A DNA stretch of 64,000 nucleotides from Mugil cephalus (GCF_022458985.1 NC_061778.1:7767501-7831500); one strand, 5' to 3'. Counted from the stretch's first letter, positions 40,501 to 53,339 are shown. Notes: generated by a model from the sequence alone, not told the origin. A program made the numbers and translations.

Positions 40501-43500
40501 AAGGCATCCAGTGTGTGATGATGATGGGGTGGGGGGCGGGAGGAGACTGGCATGCTCCCAACATGGGTAGGACATTCGGGTGGGAAAATATCCTGGGATG
40601 AAGCCCAAGAGGGAAGGACGGGGGGAGAGAGACAGACAGACAGACAGACAGACAAAAAACCCACAGAGGATTTCACGTAAACAGGCGACTTGTGTGAGAT
40701 GCAACTCCCCCGAAATAAATAATACGTAATGCAAACAGACAAATGAGTGACCACAACAGCAGAGAGGAAGTCAGCGGATGAATAATAACCTGAGCTTGGG
40801 ATACTCCTCGTTGAAGTCTCTGCTTTTCCTAGTGGTCCAGTCACGAACTTTAAGCACCTTAATGACAATTTCATTTCCTTGCCAGCGCCCCTGCCACAAC
40901 TATGGATGAGAAATGAACACAGAAATTATAGAAGGAATTCATGAATAGCATTAATATGAAGCACAATCATATAAAATAGGAAAATAAAGTACCTCTCCGG
41001 ACTGGTTTTCATTTATTTTAGTGATAAGAGAAAGCTGTTTGTAGTCGATGCCTGCGTGTTTGTTCAAAGTGCCATTACCTAAAAGGACAAGATGTAAGTG
41101 GAAAGTTAAAGCTCAGACAAAACTCACCTAATTAAATTTACACAGAGGGAAAAGCAGTGAACATTTAAAACCTAGTTAAGAGGTCAGCATGGAACATTTT
41201 TTTCGTTTCATGCATTTTCCCTTTCACACGGATGGAAACTGGTCAGTTAATTATTAGTTTTATGTGTTGTTGAGACTCACGAGGTCTGGTTCTGGTGGTG
41301 CCTTTCCAGAACGTGTCCTTGAAGGGAATTTTAGTCAAATTCTGTCCCAGTTTCTCAGCCTTTTCTGGATGGGGGAGAAATTAAAGCTTATTAACGCAAA
41401 GCAGCAAAACAGAAAGGAGGAGTGCGAGATCCGTATGATGCAGAGGAAACGATCGGCTTAACACGCACCTTTGAGGAATTCACGCAGATGAGGTTTGGCT
41501 TTGTCCATGGGAGTTTCCCCATATTTGTTACAGATGCTCACCTGAGCCCCATTAATCACAAGGTCCTGAGGGAAAAAAGAAAGAACGAAAGGAAATGTTG
41601 CAACTATTTAAAAAAAAAAAAAAAAAAAAGCTTTACCGCCACCAGGGGGCGCACTAACCTCAGCCACTTGGTCTTGGCCCCAGAAGCAGGCATAATGCAG
41701 TGGCGTGTTCCCATGTTCATTGGCTGCATTTGTGTCTGCTTTGCACTGGATCAGCTATAAAAAAAATAAAAAAAAAAAACAAAGAAGCAAAGGATTATAT
41801 GCAAAGCAGGTCAGATGTTGTTTGGGATGTACACAGAGATGAGTGTTAATGCTGACAAGAAAGAAAATGTGGAGGGTTGTATCGCCTGTGGACACATACC
41901 AGAGGAACTAAGACATGCCTAATATTAAACTCAATAGTTGCCTGGCAGCTATTCTAAATCAGACACCCTGCAGCAGAAGCCTCGTGTTATGACAAGAGGT
42001 CTATCTTTATATTTCTTTCATGGACAAACTATCACACTGTCAATAAATCATTTTACTTAATTGGTGACTTTATGTTTTTTTCTGTTGGACAAACCTGAAC
42101 TGCTTCACAAACATGTACACCAGCTGATTACAGACATGCAAGTATATGACATGTCTTTCAAATTTGCTGCAGTTTTACATGGTGCACCATTTAACTACTG
42201 ATGCACACAAGTAGTATCCTTAAATAGTTAATTATTTCAAGTTATTTTGGTGACAAATAAACCCAGAATAATGACTGTTCTTCCATAAACCAATGAGGCA
42301 GTGAGCAGATTTTGTAATCGTACTTTAGTTGCTGATGGAGGGACTGCAAGAACAGACAAGACCTTTTTAATATTGCTGTGCAGATGACTTCACGTCACGT
42401 TTCACAATATCCTGTGTTTATGAAGCAAATGCAACGTGATAAACCTGACACCACAACATGTCTATCACTGGGTAAAATAAGACCTTTCTAATAGCTGAGA
42501 GACCATAACTGGACCATTTCATAGTGTCAGTTTTACTGTTGATATACAGGAAGGAACCTTTTCCAGTGTCACCGAGCCCCCGTGTTTACACGAACCCCAC
42601 CTTTCCCACGATTTCCCGGTGTCCGTGGCTGGCAGCCAGGTGCAGAGGCGTGTCGTCTCCCCGGTTCATGACGTTGATGCGAGCTCCTCTCATGATGAGC
42701 ATGTCCACCACGCTGGAGCGACCCTCCCTGCACGCCCAGTGGAGAGGGCTGAAGCCGTGGTCGTCTCTGCAGCGACACGGGAGCATTCACATTTAGTTTG
42801 CATGAAATCATTCAGCGCAGCAAGGACTGAAGGGAAACTACACCTAGCTATTAAAGTTTTAGATGTAAATATTAATAACTCTGTTGCATCAGACCGAGAC
42901 TCTGGTTGTGTTACTGCTTTGACAATAACAATATCAACAAATAAGCCCTAACAGAAAACTATTAACCCTTAAATATAATTTCAGGATTGTAACTCTTTAA
43001 ATACCAGTATCCTCGTTACATCAATATTTTGCAGAATTTTATGATAATAATAATAATGCATTGGTTTTATACGGCGCTTTTCATTTTTAGATGCTCAAAG
43101 TGCTTACAATTGTCTGCATTACTCATTCGCTCACACAGTCACACCCTGGTGGTGGTGAACTACCTCAGTATTCACAGCTGCCCTGGGGCAGGCTGACGGA
43201 AATGCGGCTGCCAACGTGCGTCTATGGCCTCTTTTCGACCACCACCAACATCACGCGCAGTCACACACCCGGGGGCAGGTGGGTTAAGGGTCTCGCCCAA
43301 CGGACGGACTAGAGACGGGGCGGAATCGAACCGCCAACCTTTCGGTTAGTTGACGCCCTAACTCCTGAGCTGCTGCCGCCCACATTAAGATTTCACGGCT
43401 TTGTGTACGTGTACATTTTTGCGACAAACGTGTCCAGTGGGTGCAAAATGCATCACATGTGAGAAATGTGAGAGTAAAGACACTGCATTTTAAAAATTTG

Positions 43501-46500
43501 ACTAAAGAAAAGAGCTCCTGCAGAAATTCATGCCACCATCTGTAACACAGTCAAAATGGGGGAAAAAAAAGCTGAAAAAAGTGGTAAAAGAATTAAATTT
43601 AAATATTCATCAGTTAAACCATTATCTGTTTCTAAACTTGGATAATAAAATTGTGAAAAGGACCAGTAAGTTGCACACTTCTACAAATGAAACTTCCCAT
43701 CACTGCAGCCACAATGTGTGAGCAACTACACAAAAAAGATCCAGAGAAGTCTTTCTGACCTCAAAACAATAAGACATCAGTGTGAGGACAGTATAGTCGT
43801 TGTATACTCATACTTATTAATCTAAAGGACGTTGGTTTAATATCATGCTCTCACTGGGTGTAAGCAGCCTTTTGAATGTAAATAATACAGCTGCATGTCT
43901 AGTTACAGTCAGCTCAAACTATATCCACACTATTTATGCTGATTAATGACCAAATATAATAAACAACATCCTTCTTAAGTCTTAACTTTTGTTTAATATC
44001 ACTGCTATCTTTAGGTAAAACTTAACCCTTTTAATGTATTCTTCAGAGCCAATAATAAAACCTTCATGCAAGCTGAATATCCTGCAATTATTGGCAGCTG
44101 AGCGCATCTTCAGGCCACGTCGAGCCACGACGCTGTGAATAATGAGGCATTTGTTTCATTTGTTACTTCTGACATTTTCCTCCTTGTGAAAAGGAAGTTG
44201 ATGCGAGGAGTTCGGGCAGAGGCGGCAGCTAATCGACGGCTGGCACTCATCATTCCTGTGAGTCCGGGCGAAACTGGCAGCGACACATGTAGGACGACGG
44301 CCTCGGAGAGTGATGGAGTGCCTCCTCCGTGGAAAAGATAAGGGCAGAGAGATTAAGACACAGGAAGAGCTGAGTGACAGAGAGACTTCCTTCAGGGGTG
44401 TCGAGCTGTCGAGCGTCTTTACCGTGCCTCGTTGTGGTCACATCCTCTTTTCTAATGACGCTCTCTCTCTCTCTCTCTCTCTGCAGAATCGCTTTGTTGG
44501 CTCCAAAACTGCAGCGCTCATTACATATTCGACTTTTCCTACTGCGTGTGAGCCTCACTGCCTGCACCAACAATCCTCCTCGTAATAAAGTTGCGCACTT
44601 GTTCTGAAATTACGAGTGGGCACACGGCATAATAATAGGAACTGAGAACTGAGGGAGTATTATTAATCTGCAGGAATTTGAACCCTCGGCTCCCAACACC
44701 CCCACGCCCACTCCATCAACTCACACATCTTTCACAGCTCGGCTCCAAACAGCAGAAAGCGCCTCACAGAGACCCTCAGTCCGACAACACACATTTATCT
44801 GTGCGACCAAGCGTCGTCATGCCGGCTCTGCTCAGAGCGCAATTTCCTCTCAGACCAAAAGGCCAAATCCTAAAAACTAATTAGCCCAAGTTTATGAGAG
44901 GAAGGTTCCCCACGGACTCACTTCTAGGGTTTTACTGGCTTTCACTGCTAAGCTTGAGTCGGTTTGAGGGAAGCAGTTATGAAGTTAATGGCTTTATTAT
45001 TTAGAAGCAAACACGGTAAACAGAATCTCCATCCCGCTCTGTTGGATGTTAGACTCACTGTTTGCAGTAGAGACAATCAGCTGATGATAGATGACAGCTG
45101 ATCGATCCCTTAAACACACAGTTGAAGAGCTTTTGCCTCCTCAGGGCTGCGCTCCTCCCAAATAAAGCTGTGTGTGAAAAACAAGTGATAGTTATTTCTA
45201 CGTAAATTCACCTCCTAAGCTAATTAGTTTTTGTCTGAATCCTTTCTCAGAGCTCAGCTTCTTTTTTAATATAAATACCAGAAACTTTTCTTGGATGCTT
45301 CCTCAGTTTTCCTGCCACAGCCTCCACCATACTCCTAGCTGCCCCCCCACCTCTTCAGCTCTGGCTCAATGCATCTTAGACTCACCACTATAGCAAAGTT
45401 GCTGCAGAGAACACAGTTATTACATAATCTAGACTTGTTTTGGAATGGTTATTTTAATTAGTGCTGTCTGAACTGGCTTGGGACGATTATGTACCGATAT
45501 GATACGATACGATACGATACAATAAGATACAGTACGATACGATACGATACGATAATCCTTTAATTCATCCCTCAGTTGGAGATTAAAAAAATAAAACATT
45601 TGAGCATGCAACTTTAGGAATATTTTTTTTTACCAAGTGCTTAGTCCATTATTAAACTAATCTGACAAAAAATTACAAAAATAATCATTGGTTACAGCAA
45701 TTCACTACAGCAAGGTAAAATATTCGAACTGACTCTAAAGCCATAAAAGATATTTGTTCAGTGTCTTTGTGTCTAACACCATAAAACAATTAAATTAGAC
45801 ACGGTGTGACAAATGTTACTAGAAATAGAAAATGAAACGTAGCTCAACAGCTCTTGTTAATTTTGAAATCACATACTAACTTATTTTGCAGAAGCACTCG
45901 GCTCGCACAGCAAATGACTGATCAATCATTCTCATGTATCGGCTTTGTTTACCAATCGATACCAAAGACGAGCTGAAGCGCTTAATCTGAAGTTCTGTTA
46001 AAATAAGAAAATTATATCATTCAAATAATTATTTACTGAAAAACAAGCATAAAAAGGCTCAAATCCTCATAAAACTTGAGAATTGAAAATGTACTTGGGA
46101 GAGTAGCGAGGCTCGGCCCCCTTGTGTATGTGTGTATTTCTATCTTGTGCACTTAATATAGGATGGATTTTCCCTTTAAGCTAACTTCATCCACCAAACC
46201 CAGAGGCCCTTGAGTGCCAGGGTTTTTCTCCGGCTCACCCCTACCGCACTGACTGTGGTAATTTATTTCAGGCACTTCCACCTGCCAGCAGAGCTCAGCT
46301 TGGCAGACTGAAGAGCCAGAGGAAGAGGCCTGTCTGCACCCTGTATGTCTCTGCGCCGACATCCCACCAGGTCGGATAACAGGCCTCAGCAGAGGGAAAA
46401 CGAATTTACACGTAACCAGCAGAATAAACAAATGATTTTTCTTATTCATTCTGTCATCTAATGACAGCTTAATGGATGCAGGTCATCTGATACAGCCGAC

Positions 46501-49500
46501 AGGGATCCACAATCTATTTGTTGTCAACATTTTCACGAACAAATAAAAAAAATGACTTAAATTTACTACTTGACTAGTCGGTCATGTGAAGCTCTGTTTG
46601 AAATATCAAGTCTGGACAATGGCTTCAGACTAAACAGGGACTGATGTAGGATTGCATCTAAACACAGAGACACACAGGACGACAGTGTGTGTCATAGTTT
46701 GCTGAGCATCGTTGTCATTCGGCAGCAAAATGAGTGGCTGTTTAGCTCAGTGGACCACAGCGTGAGAAGAGAAATAGTGAGCCCGGTTCGTTGGGCACAC
46801 ACAGCTCTTCTTAGCTACCTATCCCGTAAGCCAATTGTAGCACTTCCTCTTCCCCCTTTTAAATGATGGATAAAGACACCTGCCAGCTGCTGGTACGAAC
46901 ACTTCTTTAATATCAGATCGTATGTGACAGCTGGCCAATGGATCTAGTCTTTATGATGTGTTCATGCGCAGCTTTTTGGTCTGACATGAGACATCACAGT
47001 TATATTTTGTTCCAGGTAGTTTCATGATGTCGATTTGGTGCGTCTGAGACTTCAGCAAGCAATCATATTATAATCAAATCCTCAATTAACTGTCTGATCT
47101 GTTACATATAAGATAACCAGCGCTGACTCTTACGGTGGTAACCAGACCGAAAAGCAACAGATTTCAGTGCGTCATATTTTAATTGCCACCCCATTCAGCT
47201 CTTTTTTTCCTCTAAGAACTTTATAGAGAACTTTATCGTGCAAAGAAGAAAAAAAAGTCAACATGCCGACAGTACACGTGACTTTACATCAGTTCTTCAC
47301 CTGCGTGGGTGGAAGCGAACCTTCAAAATGTTATAATGACAAACGGTTTGGCTGTACTTCACCTGAAAAGATGCAGACTCTGCAATCTACAGCAAGCGCT
47401 CAAAGGCGATATTGTGCAAGGGAGGTAACACCGCAAATTTGATTAAACATCTGACGTAGCACAGCATTTTTTTCAAACCTGAGAAATGTACCGTCTTTGA
47501 TAGCCTGCGACACCCCACGCCAGCCCCTAATTATAATAATAGTTATTTTATTATGAAATTAATATTCTGTTCAACCTGCACGTCACAAAATGCCTTCAAA
47601 ATAAAAATGCATTGGTTTTGGACTAATTTTGTATATATCCGATTCTTTGAGCACCAGTTCGGGCCCCGTTTAAGCACCGGCATCATATCAAAAATACCGG
47701 TTTGGTGCCAGTATCAGATAAAACCTTAACGGTGCCATCCCTACAACAAACTCAACATCAAAATCTTATCCAGCCTTCTGACGACCAACCCCCCAAAAGA
47801 ACATTTCAATAAAGTTTGCAAAGTCACACCCATCCAGTGGTTGGCTTATAAAGGGCTTAATCAGATCGTGGGTCAGTAGAAAGATAACCTTAGCCATCAT
47901 GTAAGATTGCACAACATCGTTTTTGATATAATTTGTGAGCCAACAAACCTAATAATCTATGAGGGCGCTGAATTCATTCCTACCTGCTTGAACAAGCAGC
48001 CTGACAACTGCCAGCATGAAACAGGCTGACACTAAGTTACCTTATAAAAGTCTGCATTCAATGAGCAAATCTAGCTCCAAACCACACAAGCAGTCTCAAC
48101 CCATGGTTCACAATCACAACTGAAAGAATGTGCTCTGCTCAAATTCTTGTTCACACATATGCTGCACAAAGTTTGTTTTCCATGCACGTCTGAGAAGTTA
48201 AATCGAGACAAATGTGTCATAATTACACATTTAAAGTCCAAACACAAGACAAGAGCAGAGACATCAGTCGTCTATAAAGTAAAGATGGGGACTTTCAGGA
48301 ACAAAGGTCTTATAATGTGCATTTATTTTGGGGTATATTACTTTAGGAGTGAGGCCAGTAGTCATTTAACGGTAATTTAACGGACAAGATTTGTCACTTT
48401 TGTTGTGTAAAATGCGACAAAAAAGTGAAACTCTTGGATTTTTACTCGATGTTTGGACATTATAAACTATTCTATTATGTTTTATAGACAATATGATTGA
48501 AATATCATTGAGATAAATAAGATAAAATGACTAAAAACAGGTTAACTCATGAACAGCTGTATATATAAGATGGGAGTAGCCCCAGCTAGTACAGAGACAG
48601 CGGTGAGGATTATACAGCAAATATTTAGGAGATTATGTTTTAAACTTTGCAATTATGTCTCCTAAACTTAGAGGAAGCATTGAGGGGAAATGAGTGGAGC
48701 TATCTAATACCACTGGGAGACAAAATACCGGAAACATATCAGTGGAGGAGGGGAGGAGGGAGGTAATGTGTGCCGCTTAACTGTGCATTCCTCTTTAAAA
48801 AAAAAAATAAAAAAAATCACTATTTGGCCACAAAGATTGTCTGTGTCTCCCAGCCCTGCCCACTACAATGATCTCCTCCCCTCTCTGTCAAGTTTGGTAG
48901 GTGGTAAACGGCTTCCCTGAGGCCCGCGTGTTGCTCCTTGTAAGGAAATTCAGCATTCCACTACTACTCTTTGTCAGGGGATTATATCAGTGTAAACACG
49001 GCGTAATCTGGGAGCACAGAAAATATTACAGGGAGGATCTGATAGCGCAGAGTTAAGCAGAGTTTACTAAAATACAGATAAAGACGAATGAGAGGTTCTT
49101 TTGGGAAAAAAAAAAAAAAAACAGAATATAAGGTTTTCACCCAAATGGGGGAGGATATGTCAACCGGAAAGGGGAACTTGGTATGTAATCAGCTAATGGG
49201 CAAGTCACATGTGTGGATGAATGTATTAAGACTCTGTCTCACAAAAAAAAAACAAATAAAAGGGAAAAAAAAGTAAACAGGAAGTCAGGGAGGATAAACA
49301 GCTGAAAGAAAGTCTATTTAGGGCTATTTTTTTAATCATTTAAATAGCTATTTTTGAAACAATATGATAATTAACATATGTCTAAATCTGTATCTCTGAA
49401 AGACAAACAGACTCTAATTTAATAACAGCAATTAACATAAAATGTTTCCTTCAGATAAGTCCGTCTCTCTACAAGCAACAAAACAGTTTCAAAGCCTGTC

Positions 49501-50633
49501 TTATTAGTGTTATACTTGTCGTTTACAACTACTGCAACTATATTTAAATACAACTAAATGGAAAAATGCTGTTTGATTTTGAAACAATGTCTTGTGCAAA
49601 TGCATCAACATCACAAGTTACTGAAATATAGAGAAAAGAGGCAAAAGAAAATGGAGTAGCTTCAAGGCACACAGTCAACATAATTAAATGGATGAGTTCA
49701 TTCTTTCCTTGTTTGCTCTGAAAACAAATATCGGTACTCTAAATCTAGACTAGAAACATCCAAAATACAAGATTTGTGGGTGGTCATGCAAAGTCCTGCC
49801 AAGTTTTTCCTTACACAGTCGGTTGAAGAAAGAAGAAGAAGCTGCGATGCCTAATGACTAATATGCAGATAAATCATAATTACAGAACATTCTGCACTTC
49901 CCTAAATCTTCTCCAGAGTTATTTTTTTTTATATATCTGTGGAGATTTTAACTGTAGCAACAGCTCTAAGCGTGACTAACAGTGTGATCACAGCAGGCTT
50001 CCTGTCCAACGTGGTGCTTTTGAATTACTCTGCTGGTATTCTCTGGACATAAACATGTGTGCAAAAGGAAATGGGTTCAATTTTAGGCCACAATATCACT
50101 GGGGATTCAAAAGGCGGGCTCCCTGCCACCCCCGGAGACTTTGTTAAAGAATGCAACATTTAGAGTAAGCAAAAGACACTGCATATTTCTTTGAGAGTCT
50201 CATCCATTTCATCTGGCATCACAAATTCATGCTGTGGCAAGTCTTGTGAGCATAAATTCAACTCCGCCAAATGGTTTTTGGCTTAAGACTAAGACATAAG
50301 GGATTGATTAACCTCTTTTGATACTTACTTAAAAAAAGAAAACTAGCTAATTAAACTACAATTAGTGTGTTAGTATTACTGACTATTATGATGAACTGGG
50401 GATCATGCCAGAGTCTGTCATGCTTAGGGGTGCAACAGATTTTTTAATTCTATTTGAATCGCTGGATAAGTGATTTGTTCATTCAGGACGCCAGTAACAT
50501 CCTGCCGACACAAACATACGTGACAAAAATAAACCGTGGCTCACCCTTGATTGAGGTCATTCTCTGTATTGTCCAACCATAAGCGCACCGCCACCGCATT
50601 GCCCTCCCGGCACTGCGTGAAGATGTCGTCCAT
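37582..50633 (-). CDS. ilk: Integrin-linked kinase (ankyrin-repeat pseudokinase)
   Basis: Focal-adhesion scaffold of the ILK-PINCH-parvin complex, linking beta-integrin tails to actin. Twelve coding exons join in phase: 50633-50545, 42766-42601, 41754-41659, 41565-41469, 41364-41281, 41078-40993, 40899-40790, 40592-40465, 40265-40144, 40052-39953, 37975-37845, 37731-37582. The product is 452 residues, exactly the human length. It begins [19 protein letters not shown], then ankyrin repeats (about residues 2-170, with [26 protein letters not shown] and [12 protein letters not shown]), then the pseudokinase (about 193-446). The ATP-site lysine falls at K220 (EIVIKVLK). The HRD aspartate is missing (PRHYLNSKS) and DFG is replaced by DVK, as in known ILK. 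Intron 1 of the coding region is 7.8 kb and holds a SINE and other repeats. ilk is divergent from rrp8 at its 5' end. Confidence 0.98.
38343..38530 (-). mobile_element. Tc1-like transposon 5' end in an ilk intron (third family)
   Basis: GAACAGGTGTATCTAATAAAGTGGCA is the terminal repeat of a widespread fish Tc1-like family. To its left are AGCCATGTGATTGGATGATT and TCAAAGTCACTTAAATCCACTTTCTTCC, its leader and first codons in reverse. The rest of the transposase is absent. Confidence 0.7.
38531..39950. other. ilk: ilk intron sequence without further recognised elements
   Basis: Part of the 2 kb ilk intron between exons 40052-39953 and 37975-37845. Open frames here lack domains. The block 39650-39950 is richer in CpG and not repetitive. 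Confidence 0.4.
40628..40654. repeat. (GACA)n microsatellite in an ilk intron
   Basis: About six and a half GACA units next to the ilk exon 40592-40465; on the transcript it forms a TGTC/TCTG repeat within the polypyrimidine region of that intron. Confidence 0.9.
41639..41652 (+). promoter_or_regulatory. Perfect CTCF core motif next to an ilk splice donor
   Basis: CCACCAGGGGGCGC matches the CTCF core CCASYAGRKGGCRS fully. It ends 5 bases from the donor of the ilk exon 41754-41659, inside the intron, and an A-rich tract (41611-41630) lies just beyond. Binding is inferred. Confidence 0.55.
42770..43032. other. ilk: ilk intron sequence
   Basis: Nothing recognised between the exon at 42766-42601 and the SINE tail. 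Confidence 0.4.
43033..43382 (-). mobile_element. tRNA-derived SINE in the first large ilk intron
   Basis: Read on the minus strand it begins GGGCGGCAGCAGCTCAGGAG (Pol III A box), followed about 35 bases later by GGTTCGATTCC (B box). It then runs through a CTTGGGCAAG-like part and CCCGGGTGTGTGACTG to the tail CACTTTGAGCATC... GCGCCGTATAAAACC, ending in (ATT)n. About 350 bp, same orientation as ilk. Confidence 0.75.
45500..45554. repeat. (GATAC)n pentanucleotide microsatellite
   Basis: About eleven units, mostly GATAC with a few substitutions (AATAA, AGTAC). The following CCTTTAATTCATCCCTCAG resembles the 3' tail of a fish LINE or SINE. Confidence 0.9.
46738..46795 (+). repeat. tRNA-like Pol III box pair, possible SINE head or tRNA relic
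   Basis: GGCTGTTTAGCTCAGTGG fits an A box, and GCCCGGTTCGTTGGGC about 45 bases on fits the core of a B box and T-arm. The rest does not fold into a full cloverleaf that I can draw, so this is a relic at best. Confidence 0.35.
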
Positions 50634-50676
50634 TTTTGCCGCTTTATAATTATTATTCGTCTCTCAAAATGCACCT
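50545..50676 (-). other. ilk: ilk exon carrying the start codon
   Basis: A minus-sense acceptor (CTCCCAG, exon start about 50676) is followed by 43 bases of 5' UTR, then ATG at 50633 and a donor AAGG|GTGAGCC at 50545. The acceptor was chosen by motif alone; a second CAG lies a little further upstream. Confidence 0.65.
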
Positions 50677-51843
50677 CTGGGAGCAGATGCAAAACTAAAC
50701 TGGGACAGAGGAGAGAGGCAGCATCAGTCCCTCATCCGGGACAGCGAGGGACGCAATCACAGAGGCTCAGTGAAGGTCACACAACCCTGAAAGGGAGAGA
50801 GACACAAAAGGGAAGTTTCCCCGTTAAAACTCTTCTTTTATTTTTTTAAAGCAGCTTTTGATCGTTTGGTTTAAACCTCAAATACAAAAGCAGAGAAGCA
50901 GTGTTGGGTAATCTTATCCACGTTAGTAATACTGGGTGGGTATGCAGTAGACAGCATCGTGACTCACAGGCAGATAAACATTTAGAGTTACATTCACTTC
51001 CTTAATTTGCAGATGATTGACAGAAACTATACCAACAGTCATATTCATATATAACCGTCAAAAGTATGAGTTTCTCTGTCTTACGTGGCACAAAACTGTA
51101 CGTTTTTATGTTATTATTAACTATTGATTACATAAAACAGTCTTAATAAACTAAGACCAAAGCATTAATAGTGAACTTAACCAACAGATAAATGGTGGAG
51201 GGTTATTATTTTAGTCATTTAAGTGTGTACACGTTACACAAACACAGAGCAAGCAGCGTGAATGAGTTCATATTTACACTACATCTAAACTAGGACCAAA
51301 TATCTGTTGCCTAAATACAAAGTTTAATTTCAACACACCACTGAAGACAGGGTAAACTAATGTGGCAGCTAGATAACAGTTTAGACTAAACACAACCAGC
51401 ATCGATGACGGAACAAATGTCGAAATCTGCACTTCACTGCCATTAAGCCACAGTTCTCGCAGTTATTTCGCATAAACCCTGCAACAAGCTGGTGTCAAAG
51501 TAGCGACTCGACTCATTGTGCACTGGCTTCACAACAGCCTCTTTAGCTGCACTGCTACATAGCTAACACAGAGGAGAGGGGAAAGCTCACAAAGATAGCC
51601 GGCTCATCCTCCAGCCTGTGGCAGCATCACCCAGATCTTTTCATTACACTAGATACAACATAAAAGAGTGGATTAGCTCCTCATGTGTGGAGCATCCTCC
51701 ACTGGTTAGCCTGCTAGCAGCTTTATGCTAACAAGACTGTCTCCGTTGACGCTGATTCACTGATGACTTCCTGAAAAACCATAATTTTCCATTGTAATCA
51801 AGTCAAAGTACAACTTAATTTGACTCCCTCGTGATACACCTAC

Positions 51844-51910
51844 CTGATATATTCGCCTGTTGCGGTGTAATGTCGTTAGAAGAGAAGTTATTACCCCCAG
51901 TTAGACTGAG
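51844..51910 (-). other. ilk: Probable ilk 5' non-coding exon 1
   Basis: In minus sense, ATATATCAG is followed by a strong GTAGGTGTATC donor at 51844, in the region just before the ilk/rrp8 divergent spacer. The 5' limit is approximate. The nearby palindromic TACGTCGTTACGTA (51941-51954) may be part of the promoter. Confidence 0.45.
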
Positions 51911-51954
51911 TGCTGGGAGACGTCCACACCCTCTGAGCCGTACGTCGTTACGTA

Positions 51955-53160
51955 CATGGCTGTAGGGACATTGAGCGCCTCGCCCCCTACAGGCCGCAGA
52001 GAGAACTGCAACAAACTAAATATTCACCCCCTCAGGTCATGTTTTTTGTATCCACTAATGATTACATTTTACTTATTTATAACACAATACAACACAATAC
52101 GCAACATAGACCTTAGGCCTTACACCACGTTAAACGACCGCACAGATGTATTTCAATCAATCATTCATTCAATCTTTATTTATTAAGCATTTTAAAAACA
52201 ACACAGTTGGCCAAAGTGCTGTGCACAGACATGAGAATAATATAAAACAGGGGTGTCAAACTCATTTTAAACATATACATACAGCCCAATTTGATTTCAA
52301 GGTGTGCAGACCAGTGACACAATAGGATATTAACATATAAATAACCACAACTCCAAAAAAAACAAAAAAACAAAACAAAGCTCCACTGTTTTAGTGCAAA
52401 GAATTCCATTGTGAAAGTGTTTATATTCAATGAATTGCACTGTTACAAAACATGCAATGAACAACTGGACATTTATTATTAAAAATAAGTGTGATTTCTG
52501 TACAGTTCTAGGTCTCAATGAAACAATGTTGACAAAAATGTGAGAAATGGACTGTTTATACATCAACGACAGGACAAGGTCTTTCACACTGATTACCATA
52601 CAAAACAAATTGTAGGGACATAGCAATCCAGGTTGTTATTTTTCTGATGTTACTATTTGCTTTTTTGCTGTGTTTTTGTCTATATTTATGTGTTGCAAAA
52701 GTAAAGAAGTAAGCATAAAGTGACACATTACAATTTATGTCTCACAGTACTTTGGTATGTGGTATGTGTCAATTGTAAACTGAATAAGTGCAAATTTGGA
52801 AATTTGTCTGGAAATCTCTTCCTCCTCCATGGCTGTATTTTTTAACATTTCAGTTTAAAACAAACAGATTGTTTAGACATTGAAAAGGGGGAAAATCCTG
52901 TAAGTAAAATCATTTTTTAAAAAAAGGACTCATAGATGGTGTCTGTGGGTTTATTATTATATGCTATTTAAATATATTATTTAATAGGCAATATTTATAT
53001 TTATCATTAAGTGGGAATAATATCTCATTTAAACTTTGTGTGTTGTTTTTTGTCTTCATACATGGTTTGTCAGATAGACTTGTCTTAAAAAATAAAAGTA
53101 ATGAATTAATCAGTTTTCTTCATGCATTTATTACTGTTCGCGGTTTCGTTTCGATTATCA
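51955..53160. other. Divergent spacer between ilk and rrp8
   Basis: About 1.5 kb between the two 5' ends. Much of it is the hAT-like repeat at 52240-52625; the rest is AT-rich with no gene seen. Confidence 0.5.
52240..52625 (+). mobile_element. hAT-like repeat, copy 2, in the ilk/rrp8 spacer
   Basis: Begins CAGGGGTGTCAAACTCATTT, a hAT-type terminal repeat, and continues with TACAGCCCAATTTGAT, then ACAACTCCAAA, TGCAATGAACAACTGGAC and AAAATAAGTGTGATTT. Diverged relative of 20051-20265. The right terminal repeat is not seen. Confidence 0.6.
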
Positions 53161-53166
53161 CAATAA

Positions 53167-53206
53167 AACGTCATATCCCAGAGATCTCTGCTGTGCTGTT
53201 ACGTCA
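53167..53206. promoter_or_regulatory. Pair of CRE-like ACGTCA motifs upstream of rrp8
   Basis: AACGTCA (53167-53173) and TTACGTCA (53199-53206) lie 32 bases apart, shortly before the first rrp8 exon. ATF/CREB-type sites are common in housekeeping promoters. Function is inferred. Confidence 0.45.
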
Positions 53207-53339
53207 TCTACGTGCGCCAGTAGTTCTGTTTTGCTTCCTTGACGCACATGACACAAACCAACGTGGCTTTTGCTTTAGACAACAAATGCCTCAACTGTTA
53301 AATGTAGTAACATGATTATTAAATAAGTAAATACATTAT

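Larger units (their letters stand above)
43383..50540. other. ilk: Rest of the 7.8 kb ilk intron
   Basis: No exon supported. Holds enhancer-like blocks (about 44100-44300, 44640-45130, 46150-46450), a (CT)n tract running into CTGCAG (44461-44484), a (GATAC)n tract, a tRNA-like piece near 46740, a hAT-type repeat end (about 47640-47755, ending GGTGCCATCCCTA) and A-rich runs near 48795 and 49105. Confidence 0.4.

Noticed and set aside
40300..40734. 144-aa minus-strand frame as an alternative ilk product
   Set aside because: It reads the kinase exon out of its true frame and through the GACA repeat.
43091..43312. 73-aa open frame in the ilk intron
   Set aside because: Entirely inside the tRNA-derived SINE.
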